A DNA stretch of 54,336 bases from Arcobacter sp. (GTDB taxonomy: Bacteria > Campylobacterota > Campylobacteria > Campylobacterales > Arcobacteraceae). Under the pieces are notes generated by a model. It did no database searches. It saw nothing but the letters and a program-made list of their open reading frames with translations, and was not told the origin of the DNA. How positions within the stretch are numbered: position 1 is the first letter of the stretch; each line of letters opens with the position of its first letter. The translations under genes were made by a program, and so were the position numbers. Positions 28,026 through 36,640 of the stretch are shown here, in pieces. The stretch is taken from assembly GCA_003252105.1 (NCBI GenBank), contig QKDL01000040.1:1-54336 (forward strand). Direction: 5' to 3'.

Positions 28026-28268
28026 ATGGCTGGAAATTCACAAATGAATGATAACGAAAGAGGTTTATTCTCTTTAAGTGGAATCACTGGAATGTTAATA
28101 GCAACTGTTTTACTTTTAACTATCTTAGCAGTTTTAGTATTTAATTCAGTGCTAGTTCAACAAAGAGAAGCGCAAAACTATTACAAAATCAACCAAGAGT
28201 TAAATGGATTAAAAGCTAACAGTCCAGATAACTATAAACAATACGAATTAGTTGGTTCTGGTAAATAA
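28026..28268 (+). CDS. DUF4006 family membrane protein
   Basis: 80 residues with one central membrane helix after the motif 'GLFSLSGITGMLIA'. A gene of this family regularly follows ccoP in Campylobacterota, so a role in assembly or stability of the cbb3 oxidase is likely but unproven. It starts 1 bp after the ccoP stop. Confidence 0.85.
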   Translation: MAGNSQMNDNERGLFSLSGITGMLIATVLLLTILAVLVFNSVLVQQREAQNYYKINQELNGLKANSPDNYKQYELVGSGK

Positions 28269-28279
28269 GGGAGAGTAAG

Positions 28280-28372
28280 ATGGATAAAGTTATAGGATTA
28301 TTATTATTGGTATCTGCAGTACTTTCTGCATATTTAGCTTTTTTTGATTCAACTAGAGTATTTGTTGGTTAA
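28280..28372 (+). CDS. Small 30-residue membrane ORF in the cbb3 cluster
   Basis: This ORF of 30 codons begins at ATG 28280, eleven bases after the DUF4006 stop, with a GGGAGAG ribosome site. Its stop TAA shares one base with the next ATG (TAATG). The peptide starts 'MDKVIGLLLLVSAVLSAYLA', one hydrophobic helix, and ends in a short polar tail. Spacing, ribosome site and stop-start overlap fit a translated gene. It could be a small oxidase subunit comparable in size to CcoM/CcoS-like peptides, but I recognise no family. Confidence 0.6.
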   Translation: MDKVIGLLLLVSAVLSAYLAFFDSTRVFVG

Positions 28373-28998
28373 TGAATAACTTAAGAGATTTTAAAGTAGC
28401 AGTATTTTTACTGCTACTTTTTTTATTTACAAATTTAAATGCAAGCAATTTTGTACTTAGTGATGATGGATTAATTGATCCAAGAGCTATCACTAAAATA
28501 AATGAGATTGGTACAGAAGCTAGAGATAAGCTATCGGTAAATATATATGTTTATGCAAAAAAATCTTTAAATCTACAAGAAAATATTACAATTCAAGATA
28601 AAATTAAATATATAAAAAATTATGAATCTGAAATAGAAAAATCATTGATAAAACCTTATGTTTTATTAACTATGTCAGTTGAGGATACTCATGTAAATTT
28701 AATTGTATCTTCAAAAATGAAAGAAGTTATAGATAAAAATGATATTTTAAATGGATATGTTGTACCGTTACTGGCTTCAAAAGATAAAAACAGTACATTT
28801 GCAAAAGCAAGTGCTGCTATATTAAATGGATACGCTGCAATAGCTGATACAGTAGCAGATTCTAAAAACGTTAAACTTGAAAGTAGTATAGGTAGTTCTG
28901 GAAAAGTTGCTGGAACTGTTTGGAAAGTATTTATGTACTCTTTAGTTCTAGTTGGTTTATTACTTTATACTTTTGCAGTTTTAAGAAGAAAAAAATAG
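28372..28998 (+). CDS. TPM-domain-like membrane-anchored periplasmic protein
   Basis: 208 residues. A signal peptide (about 1-24, ending 'LNASN'), a periplasmic domain of about 150 residues, and a C-terminal membrane helix followed by 'RRKK', which would face the cytoplasm. The start of the domain ('VLSDDGLIDPRAITKINEI') resembles TPM-fold proteins, in which a helix follows a short strand. Function unknown. It lies in the cbb3 gene cluster, overlapping the 30-codon ORF by 1 bp. A conserved cluster of this kind follows the cco genes in Campylobacter too, which suggests a link with oxidase biogenesis. Confidence 0.65.
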   Translation: MNNLRDFKVAVFLLLLFLFTNLNASNFVLSDDGLIDPRAITKINEIGTEARDKLSVNIYVYAKKSLNLQENITIQDKIKYIKNYESEIEKSLIKPYVLLTMSVEDTHVNLIVSSKMKEVIDKNDILNGYVVPLLASKDKNSTFAKASAAILNGYAAIADTVADSKNVKLESSIGSSGKVAGTVWKVFMYSLVLVGLLLYTFAVLRRKK

Positions 28999-29006
28999 GA
29001 TTTTAA

Positions 29007-29567
29007 ATGAAAAGAAATTACTGGCCATTATTTTTTATAGGAATATTTTCTTTTGTATTTTGTATGATTATATGGACAATTTATTCAGCAGTAAATACAC
29101 CAGTTCATGAAGATAAGACATTTCTCAAATCATATCACGATATGGATAAAGAGTATAATAATATTGTAAAATCAAATAATCAATTTTTAAGTAAATATGA
29201 TTTTTTAATTACTATAAATGAAAATAAATTTGATTTAATATTTAATGATATGTTTTTATCTCAAAGAGTTATTGAAGAAAAATCAAATCATAAAAATATT
29301 TTCAAATTAGGTAACAATACTATTGTAGTTCAAATAAAAGAGAAAACAACAAATAAAATAATTGATGATATTAAGATGGAATTTAGTATTTATAAACCTA
29401 CAAATGACAATAACAATATAGAATTTAATAATGATAATATCAATTCTATAAATGGTAATTCTAAATTTGAATTTAAATTGCCGTTAAAAGGAAATTGGAA
29501 TATTAGTGGTGTTTTTAAAGTTAAAAATGATACAGGATATTTTTTCGTAAAATCAAATGCAATCTAA
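29007..29567 (+). CDS. FixH-like membrane protein
   Basis: 186 residues. An N-terminal membrane helix (about 6-28) in the pattern 'YWPLFFIGIFSFVFCMIIW' is followed by 'SAVNTPVHED' and a tyrosine/aspartate segment ('SYHDMDKEYN'), matching the N-terminal layout of FixH/CcoG-partner proteins. The rest is a periplasmic beta-rich domain. FixH is thought to help copper insertion into the cbb3 oxidase. The position a few genes after ccoP supports the call; sequence similarity is modest. Its 3' end overlaps addB by 11 bp. Confidence 0.65.
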   Translation: MKRNYWPLFFIGIFSFVFCMIIWTIYSAVNTPVHEDKTFLKSYHDMDKEYNNIVKSNNQFLSKYDFLITINENKFDLIFNDMFLSQRVIEEKSNHKNIFKLGNNTIVVQIKEKTTNKIIDDIKMEFSIYKPTNDNNNIEFNNDNINSINGNSKFEFKLPLKGNWNISGVFKVKNDTGYFFVKSNAI

Positions 29568-31856
29568 GCAAAATCACCTTTTAGTTTTTCCTACTTCAAG
29601 AAAGGTAAGAGAGTACATAAATATCAATAAGGATAATAATACTCTTTTACCTACGATATTAACAATAGATGAATTTTTCAAAAAATCAATTTATTTTAAT
29701 GATAAGAAAATAATAGATGAGGATGAAAGATTTTTATATTTAAGTGAAGCAGTCAAAAATATTGATTTAAATCTTCTTGGTATTTCCAAAACTTTTTCTC
29801 AATTTTTGAAACAATACGATTATATATATAGATTTTTTTTAGAGCTATCAAGTGAAGGTATAAAAATTGATGAAATAAGTTTAAAAGATACTTACGAGTT
29901 TTATTCTGAACATTTAGATATACTAAAAGAGATATATAAAAATTATATTAATATATTAGAAAAAAATAGTGCTGTTGATAAAATCAACACCTCTTTACAC
30001 TATAAAATAAATTACGAATATATAAAACAGTTTGAGTATATAAATTTCTTTTTTGAGGGATATTTCACAAATTCTGAGTTTAATATGGTTAAAGAAATTA
30101 GTGAAGAGATTCCTTTCTTTATTGAGTTTACATATAATCAATATAATAAAAAATCAATTGAAAAGTTTTTTGGATTAGGCATAGATTTAGAAGAGAATCA
30201 TAACTATAAAATTGATATAAATAAAATATGTATTTTAGATAAAAGACCACTAATCGAAAATAAAAATATTGATATTAAAGCTTTTTCTTCTAGAATCAAT
30301 CAAATTTCATATATAAAAAGTTGCGTAGTTGAGCTAGTAAATAGTGGAATTGATCCTTCAAAAGTTGCATTAATATTGCCAGATGAGAAGTTTTCTAAAA
30401 TGATTAAGTTATTTGATTTTGAAGGCTATTTTAACTTTGCTATGGGTAAAGATATAAACAATAGCAAAATTTATAAAGTATTAGATGCAATATATGAATA
30501 TATTAGTGAAAATGAAATTAAAAATGTCAATAATTTAAAATTTTTAAATCTAGATATAGATGAGATTGATTTAAAAATAAAATCAATATGGAATAATAAA
30601 CTTACAGTTGAAAGTTTTGAATCAATTATAAATTATCTTGTTAACATTGAAACAAATAAAGAGATAATTGAAAAACTTGATGAGATAATATATAGAATAA
30701 AAAAATTAGTTTTCTCATCAAATGAGAAAATATATGTAAAAGAGTTTTATAAAATATTATTCCAAAAAATATCAAAATTAAGTATTGATGACGTTAATTC
30801 GGGAAAAATTACAGTTATTGGTTTATTAGAGAGTAGAATGCTAGAATTAGATGCTGTAATTATATGTGATTTTAATGAAAGTTTTATTCCTAAAAGAAGT
30901 GTAAAAGATAAGTTTTTATCAACTAATATAAAATCAAAAGTTAATCTTCCAACAGCAATAGATAGAGAAAATTTACAAAAATACTATTATGAAAGATTAA
31001 TTTCAAATTCAAAACATGTTTTTATATCATATGTAAAAAATGAGACAGAGCAAATATCTAGATTTGCATCAAAACTATTTAAAAAAGATTTCGATGAAAA
31101 AACATATGATAATGAATATAAACAAATTTTATATAATAATCATATTATTAAACACTATGAAGAAGAGATATCTTTAGAAATTGACCTATCTAAAAGAGTT
31201 TGGAGTGCTACATCCTTAAAAGAGTTTTTAGAGTGTAAAAGGAAGTATTATTTAAATCATATATTAAATATAAAAGAACATTATTTATCACTATTACCAA
31301 AAGATTATGAACTAGGAAATATAATACATAAGACTTTGGAAGAGTTCTTCAAATCAAATATACAAAGTGAAGATAAGTTAATTGAAATATTTAATACAAA
31401 AAAAGTTGAGTGTAATTTTCTAAAATTAAAAGAATAAAGAACAATAATATCAAGATTTTAGAATTAGAGAAGCAGTTTCTTATTGATTTTAATGGTATCA
31501 AAATAAAAGGTACAATAGATAGAGTAGATATAGTTGATGATGAAGTTACTGTAATTGATTATAAAACATCAAAAAATTTAACTGTTAGTACAAAAAGAAC
31601 TTATTTGGACTCTACTGATTTTCAGTTAGAATTTTATTATATTGCTATCAAAGAACTTTTAAAAGTAGAAAACATAAAAACTTATTATTATGATTTATAT
31701 AATTTGACATTAATTGAAGAGAGTATGCTAAATGAAAAGATTGAAATATTAGCAAAAAAATTAAATGACTTAAATACTCAGAAAGTTAACTTTGATAAAT
31801 GTGATAATATCAGCACTTGCCAATACTGTCCATATAAAACAATTTGCAATAGATAA
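29557..31856 (+). pseudogene. addB: AddB-type helicase-nuclease subunit, broken by a frameshift
   Basis: The first frame runs 29557-31437 (626 residues): inactive helicase-like part plus 'EFLECKRKYYLNHIL' with the first Fe-S cysteine, ending in TAA. The nuclease domain continues in a different frame until 31856. It shows 'KGTIDRVDI' and 'VTVIDYKTS', the Asp and D-Y-K residues of the RecB-type PD-(D/E)XK site, and the terminal cysteines in 'CQYCPYKTIC'. The shift must lie between 31416 and 31437, because the second frame has stops upstream (31407, 31413). About 20 residues usual in the family seem to be missing at the junction, so deletion is more likely than sequencing error or programmed slippage, though all remain possible. 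Neither piece alone could form the 4Fe-4S nuclease. addA, normally next in Campylobacter, is absent here. Confidence 0.75.
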
Positions 31857-31999
31857 ATTAATATAAAATTTATTTTTAATTAGTTAGTATTATAGTGATA
31901 ATTGATATCACTATTAATAAATAAAATAATTTTGTTTAGTAATTATACATATAATTATTGATATTAATTCTTATTAGTGATATTATTATTTGTTCTTTT

Positions 32000-32015
32000 A
32001 GTGAACCAAGCGCGA
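32000..32015 (+). promoter_or_regulatory. GCGCG-containing leader segment of the first porin gene
   Basis: AGTGAAC and GCGCGA lie three bases apart near the expected 5' end of the porin RNA (a TATTAT box is at 31981-31986). Both are complementary to the leader of the second porin gene (36131-36148). The remainder of the 185-base gap after addB is very AT-rich, with no trace of addA. Confidence 0.35.
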
Positions 32016-32041
32016 TATTCAAATTAAAACAAGGAAACAAA

Positions 32042-33124
32042 ATGAATAAAACATTAAAAATTAGCTTACTTGCTAGTACAATATTATTAACAACAAACAT
32101 GTATGCAGATGCAACAAGTATTAAGGATGCTTTTGCAAAGGGTACTACAAGTGGAGACATTACTGTTTATTATGAAAATTCAGATATAGATTCAGGTTCT
32201 GATGTAGGTTTTTCTTCTGCATCAATGGGATTAGGTTTTGAAACAGATAGTATAAATGGATTTAGTGCAGCTGTTGGATTTAGAGCACAAACTGAAATAA
32301 GTGAAGAAAATGATGGTGATTTTGATGGAGCATATGCAAATAATGCTATCATGCACACTGCAGCAATTAAATATGCAAATAGTGATTTCTTTATTTCTGT
32401 TGGTAGACAAGAGATAGATTTAGAATGGTTAGGTGACTATAATGAATCAGTAGTTGCGGGAATAACATCAATTCCAGATACAACAATAATTTTAGGATAT
32501 ACAGATAGACAAGCAGAAATTGCATTTGACACTACAGCAGATTTTGAAGAGATAACAGAAGATGGTGCATATGTATTAGATGTAAAATATAGTGGGATAG
32601 AAAATATTGAACTTAATCCATATTTTTATTCTGCACCAGATGTAGCTGATTTTTATGGATTGAAAGCTTCTTATGACATGGATATGTTTGGATTAACTGC
32701 TCATTATGCAACATCAAGTGAAGATATGGGAAGTGATGGAGAAATATATAATTTAGAAGGAAGAGCAAATATTGCAGGTTTATCAGCTTCATTAGGTTAT
32801 ATTGGGACTGATGATACAGCTGGAGCTGGAAGTATTCCAGCATATGGTGATAATATGAATCCAATGGATGAAGCAGGATATGCTTATGGTGCAGATGAAA
32901 AAACTGTATATGGAAGTTTATCATATGATTTTTCTGGATTGACATTAACGGCATTATATTCTACAACTGAAACAGCAGCAGGTGATGCAGATGAATTAAA
33001 TTTAATTGGTGAATATAGCTTTACTGAAGAGTTATCAGCAGCAGTTGTATATGTTGGTTATGATGATAAAGACAATGGTGGTGATTTTGATAAAGTATAT
33101 GCAAATATTACATATTCATTTTAA
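32042..33124 (+). CDS. Outer membrane porin
   Basis: 360 residues from the ATG at 32042, which has an AAGGAA ribosome site; the frame extends upstream to a weak ATT/TTG-rich region that was rejected because the signal peptide begins here. Signal peptide of about 21 residues ending 'TNMYA'. The mature part is acidic, rich in Gly, Asp, Ala and Tyr with alternating hydrophobic residues, and ends in a terminal Phe ('ANITYSF'), the signal for outer-membrane barrel assembly. It probably forms a diffusion channel; substrate unknown. It converges on prfB through a shared terminator. Confidence 0.85.
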   Translation: MNKTLKISLLASTILLTTNMYADATSIKDAFAKGTTSGDITVYYENSDIDSGSDVGFSSASMGLGFETDSINGFSAAVGFRAQTEISEENDGDFDGAYANNAIMHTAAIKYANSDFFISVGRQEIDLEWLGDYNESVVAGITSIPDTTIILGYTDRQAEIAFDTTADFEEITEDGAYVLDVKYSGIENIELNPYFYSAPDVADFYGLKASYDMDMFGLTAHYATSSEDMGSDGEIYNLEGRANIAGLSASLGYIGTDDTAGAGSIPAYGDNMNPMDEAGYAYGADEKTVYGSLSYDFSGLTLTALYSTTETAAGDADELNLIGEYSFTEELSAAVVYVGYDDKDNGGDFDKVYANITYSF

Positions 33125-33125
33125 T

Positions 33126-33153
33126 ATAATTTAGGGACAAATCCCTAAATTAT
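33126..33153. terminator. Bidirectional terminator between porin and prfB
   Basis: A 12-bp stem (33126-33137 with 33142-33153) with core TTTAGGGA / TCCCTAAA closes on the loop CAAA. It lies just after the porin stop and touches the prfB stop codon. Confidence 0.8.
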
Positions 33154-34247
33154 TATTTAGAAGTAGCTATTAATACATCTTCAATAATTTTTGTAATATC
33201 TCCATCTAAAATAGCATCTACATTTGAGTAACCAATGCCACTTCTTGTATCTTTTACTTGTTGATATGGTTGTAATACATATGAACGTATCTGATGTCCC
33301 CAACCAATTTCACTCTTTTCTATCCCATCACTAGCAGCTTTTTGACGTTCTAGTTCTAATTCATAAAGTCTTGATTTTAACATTTTCATTGCACTAGCTT
33401 TGTTTTTGTGTTGTGATCTATCATTTTGGCACTGTACAACTATATTTGTTGGAATATGAGTTATTCTAATCGCTGATTCAGTTTTATTAACATGTTGTCC
33501 ACCAGCTCCACTTGCTCTGTAAGTATCAATTCTTAAATCTTTTTCTTCTATTTCTATATCAATATTATCATCAATCTCTGGACTTACCATAACAGAAGCA
33601 AATGAGGTATGCCTTTTTGCATTTGAGTCAAATGGTGAAATTCTAACAAGCCTATGAATACCATTTTCAGCCTTTAAATATCCATATGCATTTTCACCTT
33701 TAATAATTAAAGATACATCTTTTATACCAGCTTCTTCACCATCTTGATAATCTAAAAGTTCAACTTTGAAATTTTGTCTTTCGGCCCATCTTAGATACAT
33801 TCTATATAGAATACTAGCCCAGTCTTGTGATTCAGTACCACCTGCACCTGGATGTATTGATACTATTGCATTTGATGAGTCCTCTGGGGAACTTAACATA
33901 ACAGAAATTTCTGTTGATTTGATTAAACTAGATAAATCTGTTGCTTCTTCATATAACATTTCAAATGTATCTTCATCATTTTCTTCTGTTGCTAATTCAT
34001 AAAGTTCATTTGTACCAGATAATGCATCATTTGCTTTATTAAATTTACTTAATTTACTAAGAATTCTATTTTTTTCAATACCTATCTTTGTTGCATTATC
34101 AACATCTGCCCAAAAGTCTTGAGTAGATTCGATCTCTTCAATCTCTTTTAGCCTTATATTAAGTTTTTCAGGTTTTAAAATACCTTTTATATTTTCTAAC
34201 TTTTTATTAAGAAGTTTTAGAAGTTCACTATATTCATATGCATCCAT
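33153..34247 (-). CDS. prfB: Peptide chain release factor 2
   Basis: 364 residues. The stop-codon recognition tripeptide Ser204-Pro-Phe206 ('RISPFDSN') identifies RF2 (UAA/UGA), as opposed to the P-A/V-T of RF1. Gly249-Gly250-Gln251 ('[12 protein letters not shown]') is the peptidyl-tRNA hydrolysis motif. The frame is continuous from the ATG, so the programmed +1 shift that regulates prfB in many bacteria is absent here. It lies 3 bp after the cytochrome c gene, same strand. Confidence 0.97.
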   Translation of the reverse strand: MDAYEYSELLKLLNKKLENIKGILKPEKLNIRLKEIEEIESTQDFWADVDNATKIGIEKNRILSKLSKFNKANDALSGTNELYELATEENDEDTFEMLYEEATDLSSLIKSTEISVMLSSPEDSSNAIVSIHPGAGGTESQDWASILYRMYLRWAERQNFKVELLDYQDGEEAGIKDVSLIIKGENAYGYLKAENGIHRLVRISPFDSNAKRHTSFASVMVSPEIDDNIDIEIEEKDLRIDTYRASGAGGQHVNKTESAIRITHIPTNIVVQCQNDRSQHKNKASAMKMLKSRLYELELERQKAASDGIEKSEIGWGHQIRSYVLQPYQQVKDTRSGIGYSNVDAILDGDITKIIEDVLIATSK

Positions 34248-34250
34248 AAA

Positions 34251-34880
34251 TTACTTATTTTCCTTTTTCTCTTCAGGTTTAAGAGTTAGAATATATGAAT
34301 AGATATTTTTTATATCTCTTTCATTAATTGATTTTGCATATGGTGTCATAACAACTCCATTACCATTATCTTTTGCATGTCTTTGATATTCGTGAATAGA
34401 TGTTATCATTTGGTCTAAATTTAATGTTACTAATGGTCTAGATGTACCTAAAGCTTTCAATTCTGCATTTTCTCCATGACAAGATTGACATTTTTTTACA
34501 TATTTGATTTTACCCTCTCTTGACATTTTGATTTTAATCTCTTCAATTCTTCTTTTTTCATCTTCAACTTTTCTATTTTCTAGTTTTTGAAGAATTTTTT
34601 GTTCAATACTTTCTATATCTGAAGCATTATATTGCTTTTCATTTTTTAATATATAAATATAGTTCATTCCTCCATCAGGGTTTTTTGATATATTTATATC
34701 ATCAACATTCCAACCTGATTCTTTCATCTCATTTAAAGAGTTTTGACTTTCACATTTTCCCCCATCTAATTTAATATCATCAATATTAGATATAGATGTA
34801 ACATTTTCTTTATAACACATTGTAGTTTCTGCAAATAGTGTTATTGAACTTAAGATTAAAAATAGTAATTTTTTATTCAA
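34251..34880 (-). CDS. Periplasmic monohaem cytochrome c
   Basis: 209 residues from TTG at 34880, chosen because an AAGGA ribosome site (34889-34893 on this strand) precedes it; a TTG nine codons upstream would place extra polar residues before the signal peptide. Signal peptide 1-17 or so ('LLFLILSSITLFAE'). An N-terminal region with two cysteines ('TMCYKEN', 'GGKCES') and a basic coiled-coil-like stretch precede the class I cytochrome domain with Cys131-x-x-Cys134-His135 ('CQSCH') and a likely axial Met in 'VVMTPYAKS'. Probably an electron carrier in the periplasm; partner unknown. Confidence 0.8.
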   Translation of the reverse strand: MNKKLLFLILSSITLFAETTMCYKENVTSISNIDDIKLDGGKCESQNSLNEMKESGWNVDDINISKNPDGGMNYIYILKNEKQYNASDIESIEQKILQKLENRKVEDEKRRIEEIKIKMSREGKIKYVKKCQSCHGENAELKALGTSRPLVTLNLDQMITSIHEYQRHAKDNGNGVVMTPYAKSINERDIKNIYSYILTLKPEEKKENK

Positions 34881-34957
34881 GATATGAATCCTTAAAAAAG
34901 TTTTCAAGATTTTATCATAAATATATTTAGTAATAAGTAATAAAGTCTAAAGAGCAT

Positions 34958-34990
34958 AAAAAAAGGCTAGAAGTAAAACTTCTAGCCTCA
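34958..34990 (-). terminator. Intrinsic terminator of the second porin gene
   Basis: On the minus strand GGCTAGAAG pairs with CTTCTAGCC around a 5-base loop (34965-34973 with 34979-34987), followed by a run of seven or more T. Strong rho-independent signal. Confidence 0.88.
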
Positions 34991-35020
34991 ATAAGTTTAG
35001 TAATTTAACTAATCAAATGA

Positions 35021-36100
35021 TTAGAAAGAGTATTGTACGTGAACTCTTCCAGCTGAACCATCTGCACCAGCAACATCTAACTCACCAAGTCTAACATAAG
35101 TAGATAATGATTTAGTTGCTTGATATTTAACTTGTACATAAGTTTCATTTTTATCAGCTTTATCTTCTTCATTATAGTTTAATGATACGTGTAATGCTGG
35201 TAATACTTTTGCTCCAACGCTTAATTGTAAGAATTCTTCATCTGCAGCTGAACCAAGTGCAGTATTCCAACCTTCCATTGTAGTTTTAGCAGAACCATCA
35301 AATGCTACTAGACCACCATCAGAACCATTTTCACCATATTTAACAGAAGCATCAAACATACCAGCTGTTAATTTGATATAACCATGTACAGTTTCTTGAT
35401 CTGCATTTGAACCATCTAATTCTAATTCAGTATATCTGATTCCCATAGCAATTTTAGCTGCATCTAAATCTAATTTATAAGCTGCAGATACAGTATATGA
35501 ATCTAATACATCTCTTGCATCAGCATACCATGCATCTAAGTTAACACCAGCAACGTTAGCGATTGCACCAATAACCCAGATATCTTGACCTGCACCTAAT
35601 GCAGCAATATCAGTATCATTGAAGTAAGCACCAGCTAAAGTAACAGGTCCTTGAGTTGTAAGAGCTAAGATACCAGTTCCAGAGTGAGTAGTACCCATTG
35701 CATCAGAAGCTACAGTCCATGGAGTTGGGATAGCTTGTAAACCAGCAGTAATAGTTGTGTTTGCAATTCCAGCATAAGTAAAGTTAGCACCAGTTAATAC
35801 AACATTTGTAGAACCAGAAGATTGACCAGCTAAAGTATGGTCTAATTTAGCAATACCAGCTTGGAAAGATAATCCCATTGAGAAATCGTCACCAGCAGGA
35901 ACAACCATATCCATAACAGCGTTATAATAGTTATCACCTTCTTGTGCTGTAGTTTCAGATGAAGCTTCTTCATATCTATAAGCAACTGTACCAGTTACAT
36001 CTACACCTTTGATTGCTTCAGTTAAATCTTTTGCATTAGCAGTTGTTAAACCAGCTACTGCAAGAGCAGCTACTAAACTCATTTTTGCGAATTTTTTCAT
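35021..36100 (-). CDS. Outer membrane porin (second)
   Basis: 359 residues from ATG 36100, preceded by AGGAG (36106-36110). The frame extends 33 codons upstream but that part lies in the leader. Signal peptide of about 23 residues ending 'TTANA'. The mature chain has the porin pattern 'VTGTVAYRYEEAS' near the start, alternating residues throughout, and a terminal Phe ('VHVQYSF'). Codon use differs visibly from neighbours (more GCT/GGT, few rare codons), as expected for a highly expressed gene. Promoter-like TAGAAT at 36200-36205 gives a leader of about 90 bases. Probably a major outer-membrane protein. Confidence 0.88.
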   Translation of the reverse strand: MKKFAKMSLVAALAVAGLTTANAKDLTEAIKGVDVTGTVAYRYEEASSETTAQEGDNYYNAVMDMVVPAGDDFSMGLSFQAGIAKLDHTLAGQSSGSTNVVLTGANFTYAGIANTTITAGLQAIPTPWTVASDAMGTTHSGTGILALTTQGPVTLAGAYFNDTDIAALGAGQDIWVIGAIANVAGVNLDAWYADARDVLDSYTVSAAYKLDLDAAKIAMGIRYTELELDGSNADQETVHGYIKLTAGMFDASVKYGENGSDGGLVAFDGSAKTTMEGWNTALGSAADEEFLQLSVGAKVLPALHVSLNYNEEDKADKNETYVQVKYQATKSLSTYVRLGELDVAGADGSAGRVHVQYSF

Positions 36101-36130
36101 TTGTTCTCCTAAAATTTCGAAATTAAAATC

Positions 36131-36185
36131 AGTGAACTGGACGCGCGAACAACCTAAAAATAAAATTCTTAGGTACTTTTCCAGT
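36131..36185 (-). promoter_or_regulatory. Structured leader of the second porin gene
   Basis: Two nested hairpins are possible in the leader RNA: ACTGGA/TCCAGT (36136-36141 with 36180-36185) around ACCTAA/TTAGGT (36152-36157 with 36169-36174). A GCGCG stretch at 36143-36147 lies in the loop region between the stems. This could stabilise the RNA or serve a regulatory role. A 10-bp palindrome AAGTTAACTT lies further upstream at 36267-36276. Confidence 0.4.
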
Positions 36186-36199
36186 AGACCGTTAGACAA

Positions 36200-36205
36200 A
36201 TTCTA
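36200..36205 (-). promoter_or_regulatory. Putative -10 box of the second porin gene
   Basis: TAGAAT on the minus strand, with ATG just before it and AT-rich DNA upstream. It places the transcription start near 36192, immediately before the structured leader. Confidence 0.4.
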
Positions 36206-36297
36206 CATGAGTAAATATTAAAGTTTTCTTAAATTCGGCCTAATAAAGGTACTTGATAACAAATTTAAGTTAACTTTTAAATTATCTTTTTTTATCT

Positions 36298-36615
36298 TCA
36301 TTTATTTTTCAAAGAAACTATACAGTTTGTTAAAATATTTGGTTTACTAACTTTGATTTTTAATTTTTTTATAGGGTAAGTATTTTTTAAAAATTTGTCC
36401 AAAAAAATAATGGCATCTTCTAAAAGTTCAAATTTTTCTTTTTTGAATATCTCTTCTACTTGTTTTGAGATAATTGAATAGTCTATAAAAAAGTCAGAGT
36501 TTTTGAATTTGTATTTAAATGAGATATCTATTATAACTTTTTGAGCAACCTCCCTTTCAAAAGGAAGAATACCAATTATTGTATAAAAGGTTAAGTTTTC
36601 TATATAAATTTTCAT
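36298..36615 (-). CDS. folB: Dihydroneopterin aldolase
   Basis: 105 residues, slightly shorter than the usual 115-120. N-terminal 'IENLTFYTIIGILPFERE' matches the family 'L-x-x-x-x-x-I-G-x-x-x-x-E-R' start, and 'DYSIISKQVEEIF' the second motif with the conserved D-Y. It splits dihydroneopterin to hydroxymethyl-dihydropterin in folate synthesis. It lies 25 bp after plsY. I am confident of the family; the epimerase activity of some members cannot be judged. Confidence 0.85.
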   Translation of the reverse strand: MKIYIENLTFYTIIGILPFEREVAQKVIIDISFKYKFKNSDFFIDYSIISKQVEEIFKKEKFELLEDAIIFLDKFLKNTYPIKKLKIKVSKPNILTNCIVSLKNK

Positions 36616-36640
36616 AAATATTTGAGAAAAAAGTTATATG

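Noticed and set aside
31400-31412. Run of eight A as the frameshift site in addB
   Set aside because: The downstream frame still has stop codons at 31407 and 31413, so the shift must occur later, after 31415.
32613-32954. 113-codon minus-strand open frame
   Set aside because: Antisense to the porin gene; His/Leu-rich translation is a by-product of porin codons.
33153-34247. Programmed +1 frameshift in prfB
   Set aside because: The gene reads through in one frame from ATG to stop; no in-frame TGA with a Shine-Dalgarno-like site near codon 25.
36101-36199. N-terminal extension of the second porin
   Set aside because: The 33 codons precede a proper signal peptide and AGGAG site, and lie in the leader region.
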